Shown here: piece after piece, positions 1-7,488 of the stretch
Layout of the letters: every line of letters begins with the position of its first letter
Position numbering within the stretch: the first letter of the stretch is position 1
Program-made: the position numbers and the translations under genes
Origin: an uncultured Bacteroidales bacterium
GTDB lineage: Bacteria; Bacteroidota; Bacteroidia; Bacteroidales; P3
Length of the DNA: 20,043 nucleotides
Assembly (NCBI GenBank): GCA_905236405.1
Contig: CAJOQB010000216.1
Coordinates: forward strand, 1 to 20,043
Direction: 5' to 3'
Notes under the pieces: model-generated
Databases searched by the model: none
What the model was told of the DNA's origin: nothing
Seen by the model: only the letters and a program-made list of their open reading frames with translations

Positions 1-411
1 ACACGGGAAGAGGAATTTCTCGTCACGGTGTTTGGCCATCACTTCGAGGAGGTCGGAGAAGCTCTGCTGCCCGAAGAACATCTTGCGTTTGCGGTACTGG
101 GTGTAGTTCTGCATGTAGAGCGAGATGGACTCGGTGGCACAGAAGTATTTGGTGTCCTCGGGAACAGACACCCGCAACTCTTTGGCCATACGGAAGAAAT
201 GGTCAACCGAGTTCTTGCTGTTCATGATGACAGCGGTAAAGTCATTGAAATGGATTCGGGTCTTGCGAAATTCGCTGGCCGAGATGCCAACAATGTCGAA
301 GAATTTAAAGAATGTGATATCGACCTTATGGGTATTGATAAGAGTACGCCAAGGCGATTTCTCCAAATCGGCAGGTTCGGGTTGAGAAATCAGAATTTTC
401 TCTATCTTCAT
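1..411 (-). CDS. hemD: Uroporphyrinogen-III synthase (HemD), 3' end outside window
   Basis: HemD cyclises hydroxymethylbilane to uroporphyrinogen III in the cytoplasmic tetrapyrrole pathway. The visible 137 residues begin MKIEKILISQ, continue with a stretch around residues 40-60 reading DIVGISASEFRK, and include FCATESISLYMQ near residues 92-103 and YRKRKMFF shortly after. This matches my memory of the Bacteroidota form of HemD, which is diverged from the enterobacterial one. The start is the ATG at 411-409; the frame stays open to the left edge, so roughly the C-terminal half is missing from the window. It lies 30 bases downstream of the DUF4271 gene on the same strand, an arrangement I know from other Bacteroidota, and is probably co-transcribed with it. 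The family call rests on motif resemblance only; the active site cannot be checked in this fold, which has few invariant residues. Confidence 0.85.
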   Translation of the reverse strand, partial: MKIEKILISQPEPADLEKSPWRTLINTHKVDITFFKFFDIVGISASEFRKTRIHFNDFTAVIMNSKNSVDHFFRMAKELRVSVPEDTKYFCATESISLYMQNYTQYRKRKMFFGQQSFSDLLEVMAKHRDEKFLFPC

Positions 412-441
412 TGTCTCAGCTATTGTTTAGCAATATCTTTA

Positions 442-1467
442 TTATAAAGAAATTATCTGTTTCCAAGCGATGAGAAACGGAACAATTTCGACGATGCAAA
501 GGTAGTAAAAAAGATAGAACCGTGAGCTTGTTGAGTGTGTTAAAATTAGTAATAATCCTCGAATAATCCTGACGATGAATATGATAACAACGATAAATAT
601 GGCTGTCCATAGACAGGATTGTGCAAAGGGTTCGTAAAAGAAGACCAGTAGCAGCAAGGGGGCCAGCAGTATGGCTCCGACAAGATGGAGCAGGAAGGAG
701 GTGGCGTTGTAGAGTCCTATGGCGGTGCCGTTCTGGAAGACGTTGCCTAACAGGCTGATTAGTCCAAGCCGCAGCAGATAGCCTACTATGCAGGCTACAA
801 GGATGACGAGATAGGTGCCGAAGGGGGTGGCGTCGAGGGATGATGCCACATCGCTGCCACCGAAGTAGAATCCAAGCAATGCAAACTCTATCATATAAAT
901 CAGTCCTGCAGGAAGCAGGGCGGAGGTCTTGATGATGTTGTGGTCGCGGAAGATGCGGGCCATCACTCGCAAACTGAACGCCGACCCCAATGCTTCGCCT
1001 AATTTGATACGGGTTCGCGAGAGAAACAGAGCGATGAGCAATACGGCAACAATGACGGCACCAAAAATCCATCCACCGGCATTGTCGACGGTACGTTCTT
1101 GGGCTCGGTGTTTGACGGGCATTGCGTGGCCGGTGAAAAGGCTTTTCCGATATTGTATCTCTGGCCACTCGTAGTGGGAGAGGAGCGAGTCGAAGTCGGT
1201 GCCGACAGATTGGTTGGTGGTGTCAATCAGCGAGGGGTCGTAGAGAAAAGAGGTGTCGTAGAAATAGAAGGGGTGAAAAGTGGAATCGGTTGTCGGGACG
1301 ACTGGTTGAAGGGTGGGCGATGTCTCGACGCGAGGGGTGGCATTGATGTTGGTGTTGTTTGTCGACGGCTGATGCTCCATATAGGGATGCAACCCCACTT
1401 GGGGAGCGGTGTCGACCGCAATGGGAGGCGTTTGCTGTATGGGAGCAGTGGTGTCTACTTGTTGCAT
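442..1467 (-). CDS. DUF4271 domain-containing integral membrane protein
   Basis: A 341-residue protein with no signal peptide. The first ~130 residues are polar and rich in Thr, Pro and Gln (low-complexity, probably disordered). Six hydrophobic segments follow, at about 132-150, 183-202, 217-240, 256-278, 285-309 and 317-336. The C-terminal segment with the pattern YLCIVEIVPFLIAWK is what I recognise as the hallmark of DUF4271, a family found next to hemD in Bacteroidota. Its function is unknown to me; proximity to hemD is the only hint, and a role in haem metabolism would be inference. The start ATG (1467-1465) lies 14 bases after the stop of the C25 protease gene, and an operon is likely. 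The N-terminal extension is longer than I would expect for the membrane domain alone and may be poorly conserved. Confidence 0.8.
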   Translation of the reverse strand: MQQVDTTAPIQQTPPIAVDTAPQVGLHPYMEHQPSTNNTNINATPRVETSPTLQPVVPTTDSTFHPFYFYDTSFLYDPSLIDTTNQSVGTDFDSLLSHYEWPEIQYRKSLFTGHAMPVKHRAQERTVDNAGGWIFGAVIVAVLLIALFLSRTRIKLGEALGSAFSLRVMARIFRDHNIIKTSALLPAGLIYMIEFALLGFYFGGSDVASSLDATPFGTYLVILVACIVGYLLRLGLISLLGNVFQNGTAIGLYNATSFLLHLVGAILLAPLLLLVFFYEPFAQSCLWTAIFIVVIIFIVRIIRGLLLILTHSTSSRFYLFYYLCIVEIVPFLIAWKQIISL

Positions 1468-1481
1468 AACATCAATGTTGG

Positions 1482-4400
1482 CTATTGTATGACCAGGCGT
1501 AACACTTTCGTTCCTTGGCTTCCGCTGATGACGAAAGTGTAGACCCCTAAACGCAGATGGTGGGTGGAATATTGTATGACCGAGCGTGATTCTGTCTCGA
1601 ATGAATCGCAGAGAACCCCTTGTGTATCGTATACGGCGATGCTACGGTAGGCTGACGGCGACCCGAGATCGAGTGTCACGCAATCGTGTGCTGGATTGGG
1701 ATAAAGCCGTACGGGTGATGGTGATATTGTGTTGGCAATGGATACAGTGCTGTCATCGATATGTCCCACCCAATAAGGATAACCTATGTCGGTGTTGCTC
1801 CAACGGCAGAGGGGAAGAAGGATGTCGTCGACCCATCCGCAGTCGCTTCCTGCGTCGGTCTCATCGCCTTTGGTGTAGCTCCATTGTAACAGATGGTGTC
1901 CGGCAGTGATGGGTATCGTCACTTGCTGCCAGTCTTGGATGCCCGACCAGGTGCCGCGATTGACTCCGTCGATAGCAAATCCTACTTTGTCTGCATCTGC
2001 CTCGCTCGATGTTCGAACAAAGAAACGGATGCTGTCGGTGGCGTTGATGTATAGCGGGAGTGTGATGGCCGATGTCTGTCGTCCGAGAATACTGTCGCTC
2101 CGCATGGCGAAACGGCCATGGTGTACGGTGTCGGAGACGATGTGCCAAGGATTGGGATGGCAGGTGTCCCAAGGGTAGGCGGTGAAGTTGCCACGCTCGA
2201 AGGTCTCGCTGGCTTGGCCGGCAAGATAATAGAGTGGGTAGATGCGGTCGATGCCGCCGTATTGGATGGACACCTGCAGGTTCAGGGCTTGAAGACTGTC
2301 GGCGGTGTGGATGGTGAACGTAGCGGTGTGTGTGGCATCAGCAGCAAGGTTGAATGGTTGTGTCGCTGTACCTTCGACCCAAGAATCATTATCCTGTGCG
2401 ATGAGATTCATCGTTACCGAATCGACATCGACGGGGCCGGTGTTGCGGAGGGTAATATATAATGTATAGGTGGTGTCGCCCATCAACGAGTGAGCGGCAA
2501 CATCTCCCAAAAGGATAACGGTAGAATCTATCACCACCTCTGGTTGCAGCAGGTCAAACGTAACTGTTTGTTCAGAGAAATAGCCCTCGTGACAACTGTC
2601 GGCCATGGTCAATGAGACATGGTTGACAAAGGGATGCAATGGCGAGAAAACGGTGAACAACAGTGTGTCGCTCTGTTGTGGCAACAAGGTGTCAAGAGGG
2701 TATACCGAAGGGGTAATGGCGATGTCGTCGGAATGGATGACCCAGTTATGCTGAATGGCGGAGGATTGTCCAAAGTTGGTGACAACCACTTGTAGTTGTT
2801 GTGACTGTAACGCTGTCAAGGCATTGCTATTATTTGACAGACGTATCTCGGTGGCAGCAACACGGGCGTCGGGGGAGGACAATACGGCATGGCGGCGGAT
2901 GATGGGACGACGGTTCTGAGCGGTGGCGGTCAGCAACAGGCTGTCAGCAGAGAGGGGGTGTCTCAATTGTATGGTGCCGTTGCCCTGTGCGTCGAGAATG
3001 GTGCTCCCCAAGGCAAGTGTGTCTTGCATCAGAGACACCAAGGCACCTGCGGTGCCAATAAAGGATAGCTGAGTGGAACCACAGACGGGAGACGAAGCAA
3101 ACTCAACCGTCATCTCGGAGGAAATGCCAAGATAAGGCATCAACGAGGGGTCGCCCATCAGGTGATAGACCTCCCAGTAGAAAGCATCGTAAGGTGAGCC
3201 GTATTGGCTGACGGCCATATTGCCGGAAAGAAGAATCTCGCCCTGGGTGAGTGCCCATTGGGACGAAGGCTCTTGATGGGTATGTATCCATCGGTCGAAG
3301 GCACCCAACCGATGGGCATCGTAGGAAGGCTGGAGCGAGAGAGGTTGTTTGGCACCGACGGCCCAATAATAGTCTTCGTTCCACAATGTTTCGTTTGAGG
3401 CACCAATACATCCAATGGCACCGCCATGTTCTTTCTTGAGGAGATGTGACCCGAAACAGTTGCCTTGAAACTGATTGGACAGACAGCAGTTGTTGATTAC
3501 CAAACTGTATTGTCCATTGGCGGACAGGCTGTCGATGTCGGCCAATCCAATAGTGGGATGGAACCAACCCGACGAGAAACTGTGGCCAGAGTAGCTGATG
3601 AGTCCTACTCCTTGTTGCCATTGCTGAAGGATGTCGTCGTGTTGGTCAATGGAGTTGGGGTGATAGAAGCATGCGGTGTCAATCGCTGCATTGGCAAGTT
3701 TCAGTTGCGACTTCACATAGTTGACTTGTCCGTTGGTGACGATGGGAGCCACATCGCGTGACTCGTTGCCGGCCACCAGAAGAGTACGGTTCAGGTAGGC
3801 GGTGTCGTCAAGCCGGTATTGTTCGTACTGCAGCGTTTTCTCTACCACGGCTCGTAGTTGTGAGGTATCGGCCACCGACCATCGGCCTATGAGAGCATCG
3901 GGCAGGTAGTCGCCTGTGTACTCTGCAAAATATAAATCGGTGGGATGGCTGGAAAAACCCGAGATGCGGTGTCGTGCTCTGCCGCTCTGCAACTGGTCGT
4001 TGTCGCCCACCAACAGAATGAATGTGGGAGGGGGACAGGTGAAGGTTGAAGCATTGAAGCGTGCTTGTAGTCGGTCAAAGAGAGTGTCGCGGCTATTGGT
4101 GTCAATCAGCAGTTGCTCTACCACATACCCTTGTTGACGTTTCCATTCGACAAAAGGTTGCAACCCTTCGGCAAAGCGGGGACGACTGACAATAAGGTAG
4201 TGGATGGGTTGAGGTGAAGCCATTTGTTTTCCTGTCAGGTTAGGGAAGAAAGGAGAGACCCCCTGCTGCCACGATTGGAGGGTGGCGTGATGGTCGCTTT
4301 CGGGGAAGGTGATGGTGACTCGCACGTGGCGATGTATACGCAGAGAACCACGCTGTGCGTTGTATTCAACGGGGGCAATGCTCAAGCGTGCTATTCTTTG

Positions 4401-4880
4401 TCCTCGCATTATGCCTAATGGGGTGAGCGATACCAGAGGTGGATGATAGAAACTGTCAGCTTTATAGATGGATTCGTTGGCAGAAGGCTGTGGGATAGGT
4501 AGATTGCGTGATATGGCCTCGGACACAGGAAGCAAAGGGAGGTGACATCCGAGGTCGCTAAGTTGGAGCATTTGCGTCTCGTCCGTCTCGATGTTGATGG
4601 CGATACGTCCCCCTTCGGGGATGACCACCAGTTGGTTTACCATTGGCAACGTAGGGTTGTGGACTTCAATGGTTTGATGAGGTAGCGAGGGGGATTGGAG
4701 CAAGGCGTATCCTTCGACGGGGTAGGACACAGAGAGACGACCCATCGTGAACTCGCATCGCAGGGTGTCGATGCCGACATGAACTGTCAACCCTTCATGC
4801 GAAGACGGCTGTGCGTGCATATCCATGCATCCTAACCACATCCATGCGGCAGTCAACGCTATGTATATCAGTTGTTTCAT
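1482..4880 (-). CDS. Secreted gingipain-like cysteine protease (peptidase C25) with T9SS sorting domain
   Basis: 1132 residues from the ATG at 4880-4878. A Sec signal peptide begins MKQLIYIALTAAWMWL and ends near MHAQ. A region of ~200 residues resembling the gingipain propeptide follows, then the C25 catalytic domain (about residues 225-590). The likely catalytic pair is His433 in SGHS and Cys466 in NNCCLSNQF; spacing of 33 and the pattern C-x-x-x-x-F match what I recall of RgpB (His211, Cys244). After this come Ig-like/CARDB-like beta repeats, a jelly-roll-like domain near residues 892-1025, and a C-terminal T9SS type A sorting domain starting at VRLYPNPAHD. The substrate is unknown; export and surface attachment through the T9SS are expected. 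An in-frame ATG at 4919 was rejected because a TAnnTTTG promoter box at 4916-4909 lies downstream of it and the signal peptide begins at 4880. It is probably cargo rather than PorU, because it has a gingipain-type prodomain. Confidence 0.85.
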   Translation of the reverse strand: MKQLIYIALTAAWMWLGCMDMHAQPSSHEGLTVHVGIDTLRCEFTMGRLSVSYPVEGYALLQSPSLPHQTIEVHNPTLPMVNQLVVIPEGGRIAINIETDETQMLQLSDLGCHLPLLPVSEAISRNLPIPQPSANESIYKADSFYHPPLVSLTPLGIMRGQRIARLSIAPVEYNAQRGSLRIHRHVRVTITFPESDHHATLQSWQQGVSPFFPNLTGKQMASPQPIHYLIVSRPRFAEGLQPFVEWKRQQGYVVEQLLIDTNSRDTLFDRLQARFNASTFTCPPPTFILLVGDNDQLQSGRARHRISGFSSHPTDLYFAEYTGDYLPDALIGRWSVADTSQLRAVVEKTLQYEQYRLDDTAYLNRTLLVAGNESRDVAPIVTNGQVNYVKSQLKLANAAIDTACFYHPNSIDQHDDILQQWQQGVGLISYSGHSFSSGWFHPTIGLADIDSLSANGQYSLVINNCCLSNQFQGNCFGSHLLKKEHGGAIGCIGASNETLWNEDYYWAVGAKQPLSLQPSYDAHRLGAFDRWIHTHQEPSSQWALTQGEILLSGNMAVSQYGSPYDAFYWEVYHLMGDPSLMPYLGISSEMTVEFASSPVCGSTQLSFIGTAGALVSLMQDTLALGSTILDAQGNGTIQLRHPLSADSLLLTATAQNRRPIIRRHAVLSSPDARVAATEIRLSNNSNALTALQSQQLQVVVTNFGQSSAIQHNWVIHSDDIAITPSVYPLDTLLPQQSDTLLFTVFSPLHPFVNHVSLTMADSCHEGYFSEQTVTFDLLQPEVVIDSTVILLGDVAAHSLMGDTTYTLYITLRNTGPVDVDSVTMNLIAQDNDSWVEGTATQPFNLAADATHTATFTIHTADSLQALNLQVSIQYGGIDRIYPLYYLAGQASETFERGNFTAYPWDTCHPNPWHIVSDTVHHGRFAMRSDSILGRQTSAITLPLYINATDSIRFFVRTSSEADADKVGFAIDGVNRGTWSGIQDWQQVTIPITAGHHLLQWSYTKGDETDAGSDCGWVDDILLPLCRWSNTDIGYPYWVGHIDDSTVSIANTISPSPVRLYPNPAHDCVTLDLGSPSAYRSIAVYDTQGVLCDSFETESRSVIQYSTHHLRLGVYTFVISGSQGTKVLRLVIQ

Positions 4881-4908
4881 TACTGTCAAGAGTCGTTGCT
4901 TCCGTTTG

Positions 4909-4916
4909 CAAAGATA
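4909..4916 (-). promoter_or_regulatory. Promoter -7 element of the C25 protease gene
   Basis: On the minus strand this reads TATCTTTG, a perfect match to the Bacteroidota -7 consensus TAnnTTTG. It lies 28 bases before the ATG at 4880, giving a leader of about 20-25 nt. No clear -33 TTTG is visible at 19-21 bases upstream. It immediately follows the terminator of the putative small RNA, so the protease has its own transcription start. Confidence 0.6.
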
Positions 4917-4944
4917 CACTTTATTTTACCCTGACGGATGAAAT

Positions 4945-4979
4945 AAAAAAAAAGACGTCACAATCAGTTGTGGCGTCTT
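4945..4979 (-). terminator. Intrinsic terminator of the putative small RNA
   Basis: Arms 4979-4968 and 4963-4952 pair over 12 positions with a 4-base loop; on the minus-strand RNA one pair (position 4973 with 4958) is an A-C mismatch. Nine consecutive T (4953-4945 read on the minus strand) follow directly, so the orientation is minus. It stands before the protease promoter and cannot serve any upstream coding gene on that strand, which is why a small RNA is proposed. Confidence 0.65.
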
Positions 4980-5113
4980 TCCCAGTTCTGCCTTGGGTAG
5001 GCAGGCTCTTGCATGTTGCAAGAAATAATTATTAATCCTAAAACTAAAAGTCCATTTTCTGTTGAATACCAGTATGGTATTTCTCTTTGTCGGGAAAACC
5101 TTCTCTCTCTTTC
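4945..5113 (-). ncRNA. Putative structured small RNA, family not identified
   Basis: This is a stand-alone transcription unit of about 168 nt inferred from sequence. A perfect -7 box (TACTTTTG, 5127-5120) precedes it, with a one-mismatch -33 element TTCG at 5150-5147 and 19-base spacing. It contains three perfect hairpins: 5075-5081 with 5065-5071 (7 bp, 3-nt loop), 5017-5023 with 5007-5013 (7 bp, 3-nt loop), and 4999-5004 with 4988-4993 (6 bp, 5-nt loop). A possible long-range helix pairs 5098-5092 (UUUUCCC) with 4983-4977 (GGGAAAG) and encloses them; it overlaps the terminator stem by three bases, so the two could compete. The element ends in a hairpin followed by nine T. It does not look like tmRNA, RNase P RNA or SRP RNA. 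Rfam Bacteroidales-1 or a 6S-like RNA are candidates I cannot test here. The boundaries are estimates. Confidence 0.5.
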
Positions 5114-5119
5114 CGATTG

Positions 5120-5127
5120 CAAAAGTA
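5120..5127 (-). promoter_or_regulatory. Promoter -7 element of the putative small RNA
   Basis: The minus strand reads TACTTTTG, a full match to TAnnTTTG. At the canonical 19-base spacing upstream is TTCG (5150-5147), one mismatch from the -33 TTTG. No open reading frame of useful length begins downstream before the terminator. Confidence 0.5.
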
Positions 5128-5217
5128 CAACCACTATGGGGTGTGGCGAATAACTAATAGTAGTGAAAAGAGATGAGGATACTCACTAATAATATAATGG
5201 GGAATTGGAAAAAGTAG

Positions 5218-5225
5218 TATTTTTG
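5218..5225 (+). promoter_or_regulatory. Promoter -7 element of cutC
   Basis: TATTTTTG matches TAnnTTTG and lies 30 bases before the cutC ATG at 5256, predicting a leader of roughly 25 nt. No good -33 match is seen. Confidence 0.55.
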
Positions 5226-5255
5226 CATTGGTTAATCAATGGTAAATAGTATTCT

Positions 5256-5963
5256 ATGTTGTTGGAAATCTGTGTAAATTCTTTGCAATCGGCGTTGGCG
5301 GCACGACAGGGAGGAGCCCGAAGAATTGAATTGTGTCAGGATTTGGCATCAGGTGGTATTACCCCTTCAGCCGGATTGATCCGTTATTGTGTACAGCATT
5401 TGGAGATGGAGACGCGTGTGTTGATACGTCCTCGGTCGGGCAACTTTACCTATTCGTCGCAAGAGTTGGAAGTGATTGCTGCCGATATCAAGATGTGTCG
5501 CGATTTGGGCGCTGCTGCGGTGGTGATAGGATTTCTCAATAGCGAGGGCGATATTGATGTGCCATTGACTAAAGAGATGGTGAAGTTGGCATTACCCATG
5601 GAGGTGACGTTTCACCGTGCTTTCGATGCCTGCCGTCATCCACAGGAGGCGTTGGAGCAGTTGATTGATTGCGGATGTCACAAGTTGCTCACCTCGGGAT
5701 GTGCCCCTACGGCTATGGAGGGGGCTTCGCTCATCCGGCAGTTGGTGCAACAGGCACAGGGTCGAATTGGTATCATCGCTGCCTCGGGCATTACTCCCGA
5801 CAATGTGCGGCAAGTAGTGGAAGCTACGGGGGTGAACGAGGTGCATGGGTCGTGCAAACGTGTAGGAACTTGTGAAGATGGCGGTACCGAACTATTCCCC
5901 TTTACTGAGACGGTCACCGATGCGTCACAGGTGGCCGAGATGGTGAGAATACTTAATGGTTGA
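5256..5963 (+). CDS. cutC: CutC family protein
   Basis: 235 residues, close to the usual family length (about 230-250). CutC proteins are cytoplasmic TIM barrels linked historically to copper homeostasis; the biochemical activity is not established. Conserved family stretches are visible: MLLEICVNS at the N terminus, ARRIELCQDL at 21-30, GGITPS at 33-38, IRPRSGNF at 57-64, EVTFHRAFD at 116-124 and LLTSG at 144-148. The start is the first ATG after a promoter box. The gene is monocistronic: it is divergent from the protease side and convergent with the oxidoreductase operon, with a hairpin terminator about 50 bases past its stop. The sequence shows no metal-responsive operator that I can recognise. 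Confidence 0.92.
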   Translation: MLLEICVNSLQSALAARQGGARRIELCQDLASGGITPSAGLIRYCVQHLEMETRVLIRPRSGNFTYSSQELEVIAADIKMCRDLGAAAVVIGFLNSEGDIDVPLTKEMVKLALPMEVTFHRAFDACRHPQEALEQLIDCGCHKLLTSGCAPTAMEGASLIRQLVQQAQGRIGIIAASGITPDNVRQVVEATGVNEVHGSCKRVGTCEDGGTELFPFTETVTDASQVAEMVRILNG

Positions 5964-6004
5964 ATCTTCCATTAATGGTGTACTTAAGAGTGTGATGCTT
6001 TAGA

Positions 6005-6042
6005 ACAAAAAAAGAGCGGTTCCTGTCAAAGGGAACCGCTCT
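6005..6042 (-). terminator. Terminator between cutC and the 2-oxoacid oxidoreductase operon
   Basis: A perfect 11-bp stem (6013-6023 with 6032-6042, core AGAGCGGTTCC) with an 8-base loop. Read on the minus strand it is followed by seven T (6013-6007), so it terminates the operon ending at 6068. On the plus strand the hairpin also follows cutC but has no T tract, so it may act only weakly in that direction. Confidence 0.8.
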
Positions 6043-6067
6043 AAAAATGATATGTCTGTAACTGCGA

Positions 6068-6619
6068 TTAGACAGTTTGGACAGTCTCAACAAGGCCTTT
6101 GCCGAGCTCGATGGCTTCCTCGTTCTGGGGAATGAGGTTGTGGTGACGAGCGGGGAGCGATTTCTCCAGGCCTTTGTGGATAAACTCGGGAGCCACGATG
6201 GGTTTCAGTTTCAAGAAACCACCGAGGACAACCATGTTGAACACTTTGCTGATACCCATTTCCTGAGCTTTGGCAGTGGCAGCAATCTTGTAGATGTTGA
6301 TGTCCTTGCGGGTGGGCTCGTGGGTGATGCCGTTGGGGTCGTAAATCAGAACGCCGCCAGGTTTCACGCTGTGCTCAAACTTGTCGAGCGACTGCTGGTT
6401 GAGGATGATGGCGGTGTCGAATTCGTTGATGATGGGCGAGCTGATGCGTTCGTCGCTGATGATGACGGACACATTGGCGGTACCACCACGCATTTCGGGA
6501 CCGTAGCTGGGCATCCAGCTGACTTCTTTGTCTTGCATAACGCCAGAGTAGGCAAGGATCTTACCCATGGAGAGTACGCCCTGACCACCAAAACCGGCGA
6601 TGATTATTTCTTCTGTCAT
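6068..6619 (-). CDS. 2-oxoacid:ferredoxin oxidoreductase, gamma subunit
   Basis: 183 residues; the gamma subunit of a four-subunit thiamine-diphosphate oxidoreductase that oxidatively decarboxylates a 2-oxoacid to its acyl-CoA and reduces ferredoxin in the cytoplasm. The N terminus carries the family glycine loop GFGGQGVLSMGK (residues 9-20). A SYGPEMRGGTA motif around residues 38-48 and the INEFDTAIILNQ segment after it are typical of Por/Kor/Vor gamma chains. It is the last gene of the operon, 30 bases after the beta subunit, and is followed by a strong terminator. The substrate (branched-chain 2-oxoacid, 2-oxoglutarate or other) cannot be read from this subunit. Confidence 0.9.
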   Translation of the reverse strand: MTEEIIIAGFGGQGVLSMGKILAYSGVMQDKEVSWMPSYGPEMRGGTANVSVIISDERISSPIINEFDTAIILNQQSLDKFEHSVKPGGVLIYDPNGITHEPTRKDINIYKIAATAKAQEMGISKVFNMVVLGGFLKLKPIVAPEFIHKGLEKSLPARHHNLIPQNEEAIELGKGLVETVQTV

Positions 6620-6649
6620 TTTTCTTTTCGTTTTTCGGTTCTACTATTG

Positions 6650-7480
6650 TTATTTGGTTTGGACACTCAGTGCGTGTTCCATGACAAGGCGGTTCAGGTC
6701 GATGCCCTCAGCCAGTTTGCCGTCGACTTTCATGTCGCCGATGGGATAGTTGGGGAACATGTTCTCTTCCATCCATTTGTTGGCGGCCACAGGGGTCATC
6801 TTCCAACCGGAGTTGCAGTTGGAGACGATTTCGACGAAGGAAACGCCTTTCTTGAGCTTCTGGTTCTCGAAGGCTTTCTTGATGGCGGCTTTGGCTTTGC
6901 GGACGGCCTGCGGAGTGTGTACCGACTGACGGGTGATGTAGTAGGTGCCGGGCAGGGTGGCCAGCAGTTCGGTCATACGGAGAGGATAACCGTTGAGTTC
7001 CACGTTACGACCGTAGGGGGTGGTGGCGGAACGCATGCCCACAAGGGTGGTGGGAGCCATCTGGCCGCCGGTCATACCGTAGATACCGTTGTTGACGAAA
7101 ATCATGGTGATGTTCTCGCCGCGGTTGGCAGCGTGGATGGTCTCGGCGGTACCGATAGCAGCCAGGTCGCCGTCGCCCTGATAGGTGAACACATACATAT
7201 CGGGGTTCAGACGTTTGGCGGCGGTGGCCAGTGCGGGAGCACGACCGTGGGCGGCCTCTTGGAAGTCGACGTTGAGGTAGTTGTAAGCCAACACGGAGCA
7301 TCCCACGGGAGCCACGCCCATGACGTTGTCCTGAATGCCGAGTTCTTCGATGACTTCGGCGATGATGCGGTGAGTGGTGCCGTGACCGCAACCGGGGCAG
7401 TAGTGCATGGTGGCTTCGGTCAGGACGCTCGATTTCTTATAAACCAGGTTCTCAGGTTTTACTATATCTAAATTTGCCAT
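6650..7480 (-). CDS. 2-oxoacid:ferredoxin oxidoreductase, beta subunit (thiamine-diphosphate binding)
   Basis: 276 residues. The thiamine-diphosphate/Mg2+ motif is visible: GDGD at 102-105 followed about 26 residues later by NN at 130-131 and GIYGMTGGQ. The conserved CPGCGHG stretch sits at 28-34, and VGCS at 59-62. This chain binds the cofactor and forms the active site with the alpha subunit. It starts 8 bases after the alpha gene stop, consistent with translational coupling. The length and motifs resemble KorB/VorA-type beta chains. Bacteroidales databases usually name the cluster by its VorB alpha chain; 2-oxoglutarate as substrate is an equally plausible reading. Confidence 0.92.
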   Translation of the reverse strand: MANLDIVKPENLVYKKSSVLTEATMHYCPGCGHGTTHRIIAEVIEELGIQDNVMGVAPVGCSVLAYNYLNVDFQEAAHGRAPALATAAKRLNPDMYVFTYQGDGDLAAIGTAETIHAANRGENITMIFVNNGIYGMTGGQMAPTTLVGMRSATTPYGRNVELNGYPLRMTELLATLPGTYYITRQSVHTPQAVRKAKAAIKKAFENQKLKKGVSFVEIVSNCNSGWKMTPVAANKWMEENMFPNYPIGDMKVDGKLAEGIDLNRLVMEHALSVQTK

Positions 7481-7488
7481 ACTGATTC

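Larger units (their letters stand above)
4920..5255. other. Divergent intergenic region between C25 protease and cutC
   Basis: This 336-base gap has no convincing coding frame. Its left two thirds hold a putative structured small RNA on the minus strand, with its promoter and terminator. The right part (about 5128-5217) is AT-rich with nothing I can identify. A plus-strand promoter box for cutC lies at 5218-5225. Confidence 0.7.

Noticed and set aside
28..447. Plus-strand open frame of 139 codons at the left edge
   Set aside because: It is antisense to hemD, whose product has recognisable family sequence.
416..1168. 250-codon minus-strand frame overlapping the DUF4271 gene
   Set aside because: An Arg/His/Ser-rich translation typical of a frame-shifted shadow; the overlapping frame gives a coherent six-helix membrane protein.
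1099..1542. Plus-strand open frame of 147 codons
   Set aside because: Antisense to the DUF4271 and protease genes, with no signal or domain.
1482..4880. Identity of the C25 protein as the T9SS sortase PorU
   Set aside because: The length is similar, but the N terminus resembles a gingipain propeptide rather than the PorU N terminus I recall, and porV is not adjacent. Left as the less likely alternative.
4881..4919. N-terminal extension of the protease to the ATG at 4919
   Set aside because: It would place the start upstream of the -7 promoter box and bury the signal peptide behind 13 charged residues.
6077..7471. 464-codon open frame on the plus strand, antisense to the beta and gamma subunit genes
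   Set aside because: It spans two well-identified minus-strand genes and their gap, has no recognisable domain, and is best explained by strong codon bias leaving few antisense stops.
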